A stretch of DNA of 64,000 bases from Xanthostigma xanthostigma (GCA_963575645.1 OY754466.1:34194001-34258000), one strand, 5' to 3'; positions 11,371 to 23,514 are shown, counted from the stretch's first letter. Numbers and translations: made by a program. The notes: generated by a model not told the origin, from the sequence alone.

Positions 11371-12300
11371 AGAATTCAACTAGTTGATTTTTATATAAAA
11401 GAAAAGGACTTAGGTAGGTCATGACACGAACAATGCAGTAATTATTTCTCATGGCTTGCTTAAGTCATTTTTCTGTATAAGGATCAACAAAAGTTTCAAA
11501 ACCATCAATAATGGTCTAGTTTTCTTTCTGATTACAGTTGAAACTTATCGGGATTCGGGAACATGTCTGAAATGATAGAAAAACATTTTCTTTAATAAGT
11601 GTTCTCTCCTACGCGAATTTGTATTTGATATGTAAAACCGTATATTTATTTAACAAGTTCAACAGCCGGTATATTTAAACTTCACAATTTTACATTAGAT
11701 TCATTAAGATAGTTCTGTTATCCGACGTCTGTTTCTACATTCCCATCAATATATTCATAGAGAAAATCGACTATACTTACCCTACTTATATACCAAAAGT
11801 TTCACTTATATAACCATAAAATTAAGGAGCGATTTTAATATAAGTTTCAAACTTGAATTTTATATCACAAACTTCAATAGTGGAATTTTGCAATTGGGTT
11901 AATGTGGAAATTGTTTCCGCATAGTTTCGAGAAAACGAGTATTTGATGCGAGGCAAATTGCATCTGGAATCGAAATTTCTATTATGTTTATAAGAATGCA
12001 TTTGAAAAGAAACTTACAGAAATACAATTGTAACCGTGCACTTTCAGTACGGAGACAAAGACAAAATTCTCAGAATAATATTTAAACAAAGTTAGTGCAC
12101 AAGACGACGCACCACACATAGTACAACCAAAGCAGTTCTTCATCCTAAATGTTTGGATGGGCAGGTGATCTGAACTGTACATTTTTCGTCTAATTATGGG
12201 TTTCGAGATGCATATATTACTAGTGCTCTTATAAACCATTCAAACAAAAAAACTTAAAAAAAAAACAGAGACAGAGACTAATGGTAAAAGATACAATAGC
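11371..12300. other. No gene recognised
   Basis: AT-rich with no coding signature. Confidence 0.4.
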
Positions 12301-12444
12301 ATTTTTTGGTATTAGATTAAACGATTCGAGTCAATTGGGCGACGGGACCATTCCAACTTTAAAACTATTGACATTTGATATACATAGAATAATAAAGAAA
12401 ATAAAATTTCTATTATCATGTGCGGCCACGCGGTTAATGGCTAG
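12301..12444 (+). mobile_element. Helitron-like 3' end
   Basis: Ends ...CGGTTAATGGCTAG (CTAG 12441-12444) followed by T, with GC-rich sequence that can fold weakly just upstream. The last 40 bases resemble those at 50050-50109 (AAAATTTCTRATATC ... TAATGGCTAG), so both are ends of one family. Start not identified. Confidence 0.45.
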
Positions 12445-12601
12445 TATTACATATATTGATATTTGCTATTCGTTTGCCTGGTTACCCACATAATATTTTC
12501 CATGTCACGTAAAAATTAACCAAAGCATTCTAAACTAATTTCTTTCACCTCACAGATTTACAGAACAAAAGAACAGCTGATATTTTTTATTTAAAAAAAA
12601 A

Positions 12602-12770
12602 ATTGGTTGTCTGTAAAGTCGGTTTACGGACGATACTTTTACGTGATAACGTCATAAAGAAACATTGATGAAAAATTGCATACTTTTATGAGTTACACTT
12701 TTCGGAACGTTACACTTTTTCGTGCATGCAGCCGGTGTTTCATCAATTTATAAGACGTTATCACGTCAAT
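12602..12770 (+). mobile_element. T1 element, short copy
   Basis: Starts TTGGTTGTCTGTAAAGTCGG after a poly-A run and ends GACGTTATCACGTCAA. It holds TTTTACGTGATAACGTC, AAGTGTAACG-like and GCAGCCGGTGTTTCATCAAT segments that recur in four other places (20404-22029 twice, 32155-32750, 41466-42134). At 169 bp it is the shortest complete form. Confidence 0.75.
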
Positions 12771-12784
12771 ATAATATCCAAAAC

Positions 12785-12925
12785 TATAAAGTTTAGAAAA
12801 AAAAATTAGGGCTCTTGATTTTTTCGTTAAAATCTGTGATTATCTTCTATACGGTGGAAGACGGGTTACATATGGTGGAGGAGCGGGTCAAGCTGGCAGC
12901 GCACAGTGGTCGAAAATCCAAAAAA
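12785..12925 (-). repeat. Inverted single unit of 13 kb tandem repeat
   Basis: Reverse-orientation copy of the unit tandemly repeated at 13290-13905. Shared pieces include ACGGTGGAAG, GGTTACATATGGTG and GTCAAGCTGGCAGCGC. Confidence 0.75.
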
Positions 12926-13289
12926 CTCAGTCGGAAATCAAAAAAGTATCTTTTTTATCTGATGTTAAACATAACACAGAATCGTTCTTCTAATATCTTA
13001 TGAATTTCTGAAAACATAATAGCAAAATTGAATTACGTAGAAGAAGAATATTAGTCTCGAAACGTGCGATAAAACACATACATTTCAAATAAAAAAATAA
13101 TTTTCTAAAATTCTGAATATCTTAAGCAAAATATTCGAGAAAAATGAATATGTGGTGATGGTTTGGATCTTTAACTATCATCAGAACGTATTATTTTCAT
13201 ATGAAATTCATGAGTATTTAAATTACCTTTGATATTCGAATAATTTCCCACGTCATAATATTGTACTGACGTTTATACAATGAATCCGC

Positions 13290-13905
13290 ATCTCCCCAAT
13301 ATGGAATCCGTACGACCACCGAATAGAAGATAATCAAAGATTTTGACAAAAAAATCAAGAGCTTTAAATTTAAAAATTTGATATTAAATTAACCCTTGAA
13401 ATAGTCCATAAATCTCATGCAGACACATGATTCTATAATGTGGCGCTGCCAGCTTGACCCGTTCCTTCACCATATGTAACCCGCACTTCCACCGTATAGA
13501 AGATAATCACATATTTTAGCGAAAAAATCAAGAATCCTAAATTTAAAAATAGGACACTTTTAAAAAGCTCTTAAATTTCATGTAATCCTCAAAATGATTA
13601 GGCATTGTTGCGCTGTCCTCCACTATGACTGACCCGTACTTCCACCGTATAGAAGTTATTCAAAGATATTGCCAAAAAAACTAGAGCCCTAAGTATATAA
13701 ATAAGGCACCTAATTAGCCCTTAAATAGTTCTTTAATCTCATACCTATAATTTTCGTCTCTTTTTGAAAGCTAGTAGCTCCCCAGATTTTGCCTAACAGA
13801 TTAAGAGCCCTAAAATTAAAAATGGAACAGTAAATTAACCCTTAATTCTCATGCCAATAATTTTGTCTTACGACATTTTGGTACTGCCAACTTAAGCTGC
13901 GTGAG
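13290..13905 (+). repeat. Diverged tandem repeat, about 155 bp unit
   Basis: About four units, each with a CCACCGTATAGAAG-type start, a CAAAGATTTTGCCAAAAAA-like core, AATTAACCCTTAAATAG and a TCTCATGCCAATAATTTT-type segment. Units have drifted strongly, so the array is old. Confidence 0.7.
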
Positions 13906-14678
13906 AAAATTTGATCGGACCTCTAGGTTCCGCCATCCGGCCGACGCCAATAGTGTATGTGCAGTATGGCAAATACACTAATAAAAAAAATAGTAATCAA
14001 AACATAACTATGCAATACCGACAATGCAGAATATTAATGTGTTTTTCGCAAATGAACTATAAAATATTCGACTACGTATGAAAATTGCTTCCATATTCTG
14101 TTGACGATAAACCATTTGATATGTTTTCATTGATTTTTATTAATACTGAACCCTTACTTTGCTTTCGAACCATAGATATTCGGTCGAATTACTAAGCTGA
14201 ATATTTGTTACATATCTATAGTGCACAGTTAAAAGATCTACCTTGCAATATACTGTACCTTCGCAAATCACATTCGTAAACTGGTTGACCCCATGCAGTG
14301 ATGTGAAAGAACGACGTATACTATTTGTTCAATAGATGATATTTATGTCTGCACCGTTTGCAATTCTGTAAGGAAAATTTGCACCTCAAATCTTTTTTTT
14401 TATGCATCTTGAAAATAGTTTTATTTTGTTAATTTACATTTTATTTACTTGAACAAATGCATTGACATACATACAATCTGTGCTTCAAGTTCATATTTTT
14501 CAGGACATACAAGTTCTACAAACCACCGTTTGTATTTTGATCGAACTTCGAACATCTAACAGAAACAAATTCAAAATTCGTCTTTATTCTTGTTGCATTG
14601 TCAACTGTAATCGGTCATTTTATGGTTTGAGACTCGGTTATAGTTTCAACTTGATCCGCAAGTAATAAAAAAAAATTC
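13906..14678. other. No gene recognised
   Basis: The start carries ATAGTGTATGTGCAGTATGG then CAAATACACTAA, similar to a segment near 49040, probably a shared repeat end. The rest is plain AT-rich sequence. Confidence 0.4.
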
Positions 14679-14855
14679 ATAAAGCGTCTGTTTCTCGACA
14701 TTATGTCATAACAGACGCTTTTCGCACCATTACTGGTTTTCATTTATCACTTCCTGTTATTTTCTACATTTTTTAATCTTTAAATTATCTAGCAGCAATG
14801 TGTGAATGGGGCAATCGTAGATAATCAGGATAAGATAGGCAACCAAACTGTTCTG
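14679..14855 (-). mobile_element. SINE copy C, truncated and diverged
   Basis: Matches the reverse complement of the 3' body of the SINE at 57894-58380: AACAGACGC, GTTTCTCGACATTATGTCAT, CACCATTACTG, TGTTATTTTCTACA and GATAAGATAGGCAA. The tRNA-like head is missing. Confidence 0.65.
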
Positions 14856-15049
14856 AAATAGTAGAGAGTGAGTCCTCATTGTACTACTGTTTGCATAATG
14901 GAGCCGCTTATATTAACTATACTGTGAAGTATAATTAGTGCATTAGTCACTATCTTGGAATAACTGGATCAGCGAACCGGAACCTACTACGGAAATAATA
15001 AAATTGATCACTAATAATTAATTTACGAAACATTCCCGTAAACAGCTAA

Positions 15050-15315
15050 TCTATACTAAAATTATAAAGAGAGAGTTAAAGAGAGAGTGCGAATTTTGTG
15101 AGTGTGTGTGTATGTGGAGTGTAATCTCCGGAACCACTGCACTTATTTGAAAAATTCTTTCACCACTATTTAGAATGGAACTTCAGGATAGACATAGGCT
15201 ATATATTATTGCGTTAAAATAGAAGCGCTTTTCGTGGAGACCAATTTTGCATCGCAAATCGACGAAAAAACAATGTCACTCTACAAATTCGGGTGAAGCC
15301 GGACCGGGCCACTAG
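15050..15315 (+). mobile_element. Helitron-like non-autonomous element, 266 bp
   Basis: Begins TCTATACTAAAATTATAAAG after an A and ends CCGGACCGGGCCACTAG before a T, so the host A|T insertion rule holds. The interior has GAACCACTGCACTTATTTGA, AAATTCTTTCACCA and CATAGGCTATATATTAT, which I remember as widespread insect Helitron sequence. No coding capacity. Confidence 0.7.
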
Positions 15316-15905
15316 TGATAAATAACTTTAGTGATTGTTTATATGACATACATTCCAGAGGTCTTTAGAGTAATACAAAGTATCCGGTCACCGGGTTCTA
15401 ATCTGAGACCTGACAAAAGTTAAAATGAGATTTTCAGTTTATTGTTATAAATAATGATAATAAATTCAAAACACGAAGTGATACCTATAACCCAAATAAC
15501 CCTGGTTGTTGACGGCCTTAAACTAGTATTGCACATACCGCTATTAGCGGTATGTGCTTTATTATCGCTTTGCGCGTCAAAGCTGACTTTCGTTCACATA
15601 AGAAGTTATATCTAAGTTAATTTCGCGCGAAATCCATTTAAATTTAAGCTTTTTGAAAAGAGGAGATTCTGGTCTATAAAACAGAACCATTTTTAAATCC
15701 ATTCGAGTTCATAAATACTACTAAAATTGTAATTGAAAATCACGAACAGCAGTTGTCGGTTGAACTGTACGTATGTACGTCACGACTCTAAAGATCGCAA
15801 TTTTGGTCGGATTGCCTTGGGTTATATTTTATTAACTTTATTTACTATCAGACCAGAACCCTATTTAAATTCACTAAAATGTGTTCAGTAGTTTAATTTT
15901 TATAA
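15316..15905. other. No gene; one small perfect hairpin
   Basis: GCACATACCGC and GCGGTATGTGC (about 15533-15560) form an 11 bp perfect stem with a 5 base loop. Nothing else noted. Confidence 0.4.
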
Positions 15906-16021
15906 ACAGTTTTATTTTATTATTTTTTGACAGTTTATTAACTGTCAAAAAATAATAAAATAAAACTGTAATTATTATATTGTTTTTTCAAACTATTGTT
16001 TGAAAAAACAATATAATAATT
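15906..16021. repeat. Two abutting perfect hairpins
   Basis: 15906-15934 pairs perfectly with 15941-15969 (29 bp, 6 base loop). Immediately after, 15970-15993 pairs perfectly with 15998-16021 (24 bp, 4 base loop). Both stems are AT-rich. There is no gap between the two. Confidence 0.95.
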
Positions 16022-16066
16022 ACTGTGTAAATGTCCATAAAACAAATGCTACACTTCTATACCGTA

Positions 16067-16906
16067 ATATTCAAAGCAATGGCACGTCAATCCGGTTTCG
16101 GACGGGCAACCGGATGGCGAGTGGTAATTTGGTCCTTTGAGTGGTACAGAGCCCCCTGGTAGCGGCCAAAGTGACCCCAAATGAACAGGGCCGGCGATAT
16201 GGGAGTGGGGCAAAATAGAAAAATGTATGAAAAGGCAACCGGGTAAAAATGCGGTAGCATTGAAGGAAATACCCTAATTATATAATAAATTTTTTTTGCC
16301 AGCCGAAAAACGCGGGCCGTTTTTGCACTAAAAGCATGCACAGACCTTTTAAAAGTCCAAGCAGTCGTTAAATATTTATTGAAAAGGATTTTCAACAATT
16401 TTTTGCAGCGTATGACATTAATGTTATTTTCATGAGGTTTGGGGGGTGGCTAAATAACGGTTAATTTAATCTAAATCGGATGGCATTGATACACACCATT
16501 ATTTGTACTTAGGACAGTAAAAATTTCGAATTCCATCCGATTTGAACAATTTTTAGTGTGTTTTTTTACTTATTGTTGAAACAATCGAAAAAAAGGGTTT
16601 TTCGTCGACTTTGAGGGGTTGTTTCTCCAAAACTGCCCATCAGGATCGGATGGCAATTTTTTTCCAACGTTTGGTGGTATCAATAAGTATGCTCACTAAT
16701 TTTGAAGTGGTCGCCTTTTCACTTTTTTTTTTTATTCGCTAGTGCAAAAACGGCCCGCATTTTACGGCTGGCAAAAAAATTTTATTATATAATTGGGGTC
16801 ACTTTGGCCGCTACCAGGGGGCTCTGTACCACTCAAAGGCCCAGATTACCAGTCGCCATCCGGTTGCCTGTCCGATACCGGATTGACGTGCCATTGCTTT
16901 GAATAT
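16067..16906. mobile_element. 0.84 kb element with long TIRs
   Basis: The left end (ATTCAAAGCAATGGCACGTC, then AATCCGGTTTCGGACGGGCA) is mirrored at the right end (GGATTGACGTGCCATTGC). The arms run on through the GTACAGAGCCCCCTGG complement to a TGCCAGCCG/CGGCTGGCA pair and TTTTTGCACTA/TAGTGCAAAAA, about 170-260 bp in total; the left arm holds a roughly 90 bp insert (near 16175-16265) absent from the right. Non-autonomous DNA element. Confidence 0.75.
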
Positions 16907-16911
16907 AATAA

Positions 16912-16995
16912 CAGGGGAAGGCTTAGCAAGCTTCGTATGCCATTAGACCCGCAACGGCAAGGTCCTGGGTTCGATTCCTTCCGAAATAATTGTTT
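16912..16995 (+). mobile_element. tRNA-like sequence, possible SINE head
   Basis: Holds a perfect B box GGTTCGATTCC at 16968-16978 and an A-box-like GGCTTAGCAAG near 16919-16929, followed by a T-rich stretch. The cloverleaf is poor, so a functional tRNA is unlikely; a SINE head or tRNA pseudogene fits. Confidence 0.4.
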
Positions 16996-17824
16996 TTTAT
17001 TTTTTTTTCTATTCCATTTTATTCCATTTGATATTAATTATATTTTACATTATGTATAGTTCTTAATTTTTTTTTTATTTTTTCAAATTTAAAAAAATAT
17101 TTTTTCAATTTTTAATTATTTACTTCTTTAAATTTTTTAAAAATATCTTTTTAATTTTGTTTTTTTTTATCATACAGTGGAAAACTTGCAGGCTGTGCAC
17201 TTTTGATTTTACCAACTATAATAAAGATCTATTGTCAAAAATGTAGTTGATTTATCATTTTTTTAAATCTATCAATTTTTTCAGTTTCTTATTCTTTTTC
17301 ATCAGTTATCAAATAGAACTGAGATTTCAAAATAAACGAGCAGTTGAAATGCTATAATATTGCGACACACGCCACTGACAGTGCGCGCGTTAATAGAAAC
17401 AGGTAGAAGAGTTTGGAGCATTCTAGATACTGTGACATAGGATATATACAATAGACCGCGCCTGCAATACAGAGGCAGTTGAACACGAGGTAGTGCAGCA
17501 ACAGTAAACACTAAACAGACAGTGGCTAGACATAAATCATTGAGTTCATATATAAATAGATAGAGCGCTTATAAAAAAAAAATAAAAATAAATATTGTAT
17601 ATACTCGTATTTTTCTTTGCATATAGTGTTTTGTGTATTTTATTATTACTTAGAAGTTGTTGTTTTGTTTGTTACATTAACACTATTTCATTTTTTATTA
17701 TAGTCATATTAATTTTGTTAACCTTTTTATTGTTGTAATTGTAAATAAATATTTACCACCACAACCAAAATCTGTTTTATTACAATATGTTCAACGAAAT
17801 TCTTGTAGAGTGTGGAGTGTATCT
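16996..17824. other. AT-rich, no gene
   Basis: Long T-rich runs. No coding or inverted-repeat signal recognised. Confidence 0.4.
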
Positions 17825-17932
17825 AATTATTATTATCAATAAAAATATATATATCAAAAGAAATATGAACGTATGATCATTTATTTTATTCACAATTCTA
17901 TTGATACATATTTTTTATTGATGATAATAATT
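17825..17932. repeat. Short inverted repeat, MITE-like
   Basis: AATTATTATTATCAATAAAA at the left pairs with TTTTATTGATGATAATAATT at the right (about 26 bp, one or two mismatches) across a 108 bp unit. Confidence 0.55.
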
Positions 17933-18992
17933 AGCGGTCATACTTAAATGTTTGCCAAAGAAAAAAAATTAAGCTAAAATTTATTTAAATAAGTCAAAAT
18001 TTTTATTCCATATTTTAAGATAAAGCACCTCACCCTAACACATTTATACTGTCTGAATTAATAAAGCTATTATTTATTTGTATGTATAAATACGCTTGGC
18101 GAATAAAAAATATGAAGTAATTTTGTACGATGCTGTTTTTTTTTTCGTTTGACATTTCAGAGATTCCCGGATTTGATATTACCATATTTATTTGTTTTTT
18201 TTTTGTGTGTATTGTGTACGTTCAAAATTGCCAAGGTACATTTTTTCATAGGTTTGTTTTTAATATGACAAGTTATTTTATATCTTCCCCTTGACACGTT
18301 GCACCGTTTTTCCTATATTGCAAAGCCATGCTGTTTCTTTTAAAATTCCGAACTGTAAAAATATAACTGTGGATATACGATCATGTAAAATTGTATTGTA
18401 TTTCAGGCCCGACCTAGGAAATTGTGATACAAGTATTTTTTTTTTTTGTTTAAACGATGGGAAATATTATTTATTGATACTTATCATTAATTCTGTAATA
18501 ATAAATTAGTTTATGGATTTTCGGTTTTTTAGTTTGATTAATATAAATTATTTTCATTATTATTCATAAGGTGATTGATTATTCTTTAAAATAAAATATT
18601 CTGTAAGTAAAAAAAACAATACTTGACAATTGAAGAAATCGTGGGTTCTGTCACATCACTTTTAACTTCAATTTTGAGAATGTAAAAAAGTGACGCATAA
18701 AATAACATTTGAATTCAAAAATTATGAAAACACCTTAAAAATGTCAACAGGATTTTATTAATCACTAGAAATTTTAGGCGTAAATAATTAATTAGTTTTT
18801 TTTCTCTTCGTGTTATAACGTATAAATAAATATGCGACTGTTATCGAATAGAATTGCTAGTTATACCTATGATATACCTATATGTAACTATAATGTGTCT
18901 ACATAATATTTAATTTAGGTAAAATAAATAAGAATATAATTTTACAAAAAGTATTGAAATTTTAAATTCCACCAAAAACATGAAAGTAAAAA
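17933..18992. other. No feature recognised
   Basis: AT-rich with no gene. Confidence 0.4.
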
Positions 18993-19163
18993 AAGAGCCA
19001 AGTTCGATACAAAGAAGATCTAAGAAGATGGAAAGTTTTCACACCGAAAGTTTTTATAAATGATTTGTGTATGTAAACTTATCAAATGAAAACTCGCCAT
19101 ATTCTTAGATCTAACTTATTTTTTTTTTTCAGTAAAGCCACTTTGTAATGAACTCGGCCCTTT
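18993..19163. mobile_element. 171 bp MITE
   Basis: Left AGAGCCAAGTTCGATACAAA is mirrored by right TTGTAATGAACTCGGCCCT, and further in AAGATCTAAGAAGATGG by CCATATTCTTAGATCT. The arms are imperfect. No coding capacity. Confidence 0.6.
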
Positions 19164-20029
19164 TTCTACAAATATGTTTTTCGTGGAATTAGCTTTACTG
19201 GCTCATACAACTAATAATTTATCTGAGGGCATTTGATAATATTTGTAAAATTTTTATTCATTTTGCAGAAGTCGCCTAAAATTCATCTTCTTCCAGTCTT
19301 GTATGTCATGGATCCAATATTTTCTATTCCCGTTTCTTTCATTATTTTCATGTTTATGATATACCCTTTATGTCATAAACATGAAAACTTTGGACGTTTT
19401 TATTTTAAAAATAACGGGTTGAATAAAAAAAAAAGTTTTAACGAAAGTTTTGAATAAATACAATTATCGACCAATTTTTCAGACGTTAATCAAAGATTTA
19501 AAACGAAAGTTGTTGGATTTCGAGGGGGAAATCGTTTGGACGCAATATCCACCCCCATCACCTCACCTCTTATCAAATGTAAATATTTTTGAAGTTGGGA
19601 TGAGCCCACCGCCCAATTGGCTGGCATTTTTTAAATTGGAATTGTCCTGTCGCCCGATTGGTTGTAAGTTTTTAATAGTATCGATCGACATTGCTAATTT
19701 ATAATAAATGTAGGAGTGCTACTTTTAAAATAATAAGTTGATTGAATTTAAATAGGTTGTGTATAATGGAAATATAATTTCATAGTCATTTGTTTTAAAA
19801 GCAACCACGCTAGTTTGTAAATAGGAAGTGGATAATGTGCTTTCGTAAATTGAACTACTAATTTAATCTGTACCTACGGCATATTCCATTTGTTTTGTTT
19901 TGTTTTTTTTTTTTTAATTTTAGTCTCATACAGGGTTTACACAAAAAGAAAAAAATGTAGAAACGTAAAAGTGTCATGAAAAATCACAATTTCTTTCAGT
20001 TTAACCGTTTCTTTAGACTGTGAACATAC
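19164..20029. other. Mostly featureless; fragment of 55 bp repeat
   Basis: TCAGACGTTAATCAAAGATTT near 19480-19500 belongs to the dispersed family seen at 6725, 51078 and 55690. A small hairpin (TTTTCATGTTTATGA / TCATAAACATGAAAA) lies at about 19346-19386. No gene recognised. Confidence 0.45.
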
Positions 20030-20390
20030 ATAATTCTTCATCTAAAAGCATAATAGAGTTTGAAAACGACCCTGCTTGAAAAATCATTGATCGATTGAAA
20101 TGATATTTTTCTTAAACTGTGTATACATAAATTTAGCATCGTTTTTTTGTACAGTTTCGAAACAACGTCTTTCTACGCATTTTGATCGAAATTTAGCTTG
20201 AAAACGGATCGTTTTCTATTTAGAACAATCATTTGTTTTTGTGTGAGTACAATCTAATGTTTTAGATGACAGGGAGTTTGAATACATTAGACTGCTCCTG
20301 ATGAATGGAAACTGTAATGTATGATTACAATCTAAGGTCATTATGGAATCAAATTTTTTGACATATTTTCTGCACCCACCACTAAAGCTT
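20030..20390 (+). repeat. Dispersed repeat family R10, copy 3
   Basis: Longest copy of the family. It has AATCATTTGTTTTTGTGTGA, GACTGCTCCTGATGAATGG and TTATGGAATCAAATTTTTTG, all recurring at 2185-2335 and inverted at 10290-10640. Confidence 0.6.
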
Positions 20391-20403
20391 GGAAAATAGT
20401 TAC

Positions 20404-22029
20404 TTTTGACGTGATAACGTCTTATAAATTGATGAATCACGTCAAAATAAAAAGATATATGACCTAGCTGTCGACCCACCTATGTAAATAAAAAAAAAAA
20501 AAAAAAAAGATGAAACACCGGCTGCATGCACGAAAAAGTGTAACGCCTAACGTTCCTAACGTTACTAAGTGAGCGACTAAAATGCCTTCGGTAATTTTGA
20601 AGCAGATATCATCAACCGATTGAGATGAAAATTTGTATACACGTTTAGTTTGAATGACAATGCATAGTTAGCTGTGTGACGTCACTCTAAATCCAATATG
20701 GCGGACTTCTAAAGATGGCGGAAATGCCTTCGGTAATTTTGAAGCAGATATCATCAACCGATTGAGATGAAAATTTGTATACACGTTTAGTTTGAATGAC
20801 AATGCATGGTTTGGTTAGTTGTGTGACGTCACTCTAAATCCAATATGGCGGACTTCTAAAGATGGCGGACTAATTTTATTATGCTTTCCTACAATATGGG
20901 TATCAAATGAAAGGGCTTGCTGAGAATGACTCGAAAAAAAAAGTGACGTCACTCTAAATCCAATATGGCGGACTTCTTAAGATGGCGGACTAATTTTATT
21001 ATGCTTTTCTACAATATGGGTATCAAATGAAAGGACTTGCTGAGAATAACTCGAAAAATAAAGTGACGTCAGTCTAAAACCAATATGGCGGACTTCTAAA
21101 GTTGGCGGACTAATTTTATTATGCTTTCCTACAATATGGGTATCAAATAAAAGGGCTTGCTGAAAATAACTCGAAAAACAAAGTGACGTCTCTCTAAATC
21201 CAATATGGCGGACTTCTAAAGATGGCGGACTAATTTTATTATGCTTTCCTACAATATGGGTATCAAATGAAAGGGCTTGCTGAGAATAACTCTAAAAATA
21301 AAGTGACGTCACTCTAAATCCAAAATGGCGGACTTCTAAAGATGACGGATTAATTTTATTATGGTTTCCTACAATATGGGTATCAAATGAAAGGACTTGC
21401 TGAGAATAACTCGAAAAATAAAGTGACGTCAGTCTAAAACCAACATGGCGGACTTCTAAAGATGGCGGTAATTTTATTATGCTTTCCTACAATATGGGTA
21501 TCAAATGAAAGGACTTGCTGAGAATAACTCGAAAAATAAAGTGATGTCAGTCTAAAAGCAATATGGCGGACTTCTAAAGATGGCGGCTTAAGTTTTTTAT
21601 GCTTTCTTACAATATGGGTATCAAATGAAAGGGCTTGCTGAAAATAACTCGAAAAATAAAGTGACGTCACTCTAAATCCAATATGGCGGACTTCTAAAGA
21701 TGGCGCACTAATTTTATTATGCTTTCCTACAATATGGGTATCAAATGAAAGGACTTGCTGAGAATAACTCGAAAAATAAAGTTACGTCCTTCTAAAACGA
21801 ATATGGTGGACTTTTAAAGATGGCGGACTAAGTTTTTGACGTGATAACGTCTTATAAATTGATGAAACACCAGCTGCACGCACGAAAAAGTGTAACGTTC
21901 CGCCTGACCCTGTGCGTGCAAGCGAGAGCGCAGTAATGTATTATTAAATATGATATTCGAGCGGAAAACGTTATCACGTAAAACTATCGTCCGTTAACCG
22001 ACTTTACAGACAACCAATTTTTTTTTTGT
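20404..22029 (-). mobile_element. T1 element disrupted by a satellite
   Basis: Two T1 ends with the same orientation (TTTTGACGTGATAACGTC then TTATAAATTGATGAA, at 20404 and about 21834) bracket a tandem array. The second copy continues through GCACGAAAAAGTGTAACG and CCTGACCCTGTGCGTGC to the other terminus GACTTTACAGACAACCAATT at about 22020. The array therefore sits inside or between T1 copies; whether by insertion, or by amplification of T1-internal sequence, cannot be told here. Confidence 0.65.
20580..21836 (+). repeat. Satellite, about 120 bp unit, CRE and ATGGCGGA motifs
   Basis: Two longer units of about 145 bp are followed by about eight units of 117-120 bp. Each has a TGACGTCA-type palindrome, CCAATATGGCGGACTTCTAA, AGATGGCGGAC, then TTTTATTATGCTTTCCTACA and ATGGGTATCAAATGAAAGG. 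Seven units keep an exact TGACGTCA, three carry one- or two-base variants. Units are 90-97 percent alike. Confidence 0.95.
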
Positions 22030-22562
22030 TTAAACAAATGCACGTCCAGTTAAACTCAGTCACTATGCTGTGATCATTCTGAAAATTTGTATAACGCCAT
22101 AATTTTTCATTGTGAACAACTTTACTTAGTGACACTTTTGCGTACTTTGAACGGAAAAGGTACTTTAGAGAAACGAAAAGAGGTTTTGCTCAACTGTAAA
22201 GGCCTACTTGATTAAAAAAAACGAAAAAAAATAAGAATAAGTTTCAGACCAAGCAGGGCGGAATCCCAAAATATGAAATTCCAATTCGAAAATTTTTGGT
22301 CAATCTCACCTATTGTGAACTCAATCCGGGGACACACTGTATATGTAGATATTTTTAATTATAGTAAATGCCTTCATCAGTTTCCCTAAATTTTAATTTT
22401 GAAATCTCTGCAGTAGTTTAGGGCAGCCATACAAAAAAAAAAAGAAAAAAACTATATCGGCCTCCTCATGCGCACAAACGCATTTGTGTTTAAACTGGTT
22501 GATTTTAGCTGTAAAGGGGTGGGTAGTAGCTGTTTAAGTGTGTGTGTGAGAGAGAGATAGAG
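22030..22562. other. No gene recognised
   Basis: AT-rich, ending in a short GT/GA microsatellite. Confidence 0.4.
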
Positions 22563-22676
22563 GCAGCACGCTCGACCTGCGTCAGCACGCTTAAACCGCG
22601 CCGGCATGCTCAAACTTCATCAGCACACTCGGCCTGCATCAGCGCACTCAACCTGCGTCAACACGCTCGACCTGTG
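22563..22676 (+). repeat. Minisatellite, six 19 bp units
   Basis: Six contiguous 19 bp units, consensus TCAGCACGCTCGACCTGCG, GC-rich in an AT-rich setting. The third unit is the most diverged. An open frame of 62 codons runs across it but has no known likeness. Confidence 0.85.
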
Positions 22677-23514
22677 TCCCCTGACCTTGCCTCTTCTAAT
22701 TTTACTTTTACCACTAAGATAACATTCTAAATATTTACATTTGTTTACATATCCTAAAACAACAAACAAAATCCGCTAACTAAATTGATAAATTTATAAT
22801 AATGGTACTAAACAAATGATCCCACAATCAATACAGTGATTTTATATTACGCTGTTCTGTATGGTATACCTACATGTTTAATATATATTTTTTTTAAATT
22901 ATATTTAAGCCTCTTATTGGTATTCGGTAATTCGGTAATAAATTAAATATATCATATTTAATATAGATGTTCGTATTTGTAAATTAGTAACACACATTCT
23001 TGTTAATCCGTTCAGTACTGACAGTATTGTCAAAATTGGAAATGCGTAAATTGTAATTAATTAATGTCCTGTTAGCGTAGATTGGAGTCATTAAATGGTG
23101 ATTAGCATCTAATTATAATACCTGGGGTGAATGTGGTCGAATTCTGATTGCATACCTAATTCTATTTGGAAATCCTAGTATATTAAGTAAAAGATAATAT
23201 TTTAATAATTTTCTTACTTTTACCAATATAATACTTAAAACATTACACACCGAACGAAATTGAATTAATTTAGGAGCTAGATGACTGTGATTGGGATTAG
23301 AAAGTTTCTACGTGACGAAAATACTAATAATGAGGTAAGAGTACGATAACTTGCTATGCAAAATATCCACTGGAAATTCACAATTATTGTTTTATATAAC
23401 ATATAACAGCGTTATTGGTCGTTTTAAGTGCAGAAAATTAATTTTTAAAAATTAATTTAAAAAAATTAAATATGGTATAGTAAGTTGATTTAGAGTATAT
23501 TATTTACGGTAACC
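22677..23514. other. No feature recognised
   Basis: AT-rich sequence without gene or repeat signal. Confidence 0.4.
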
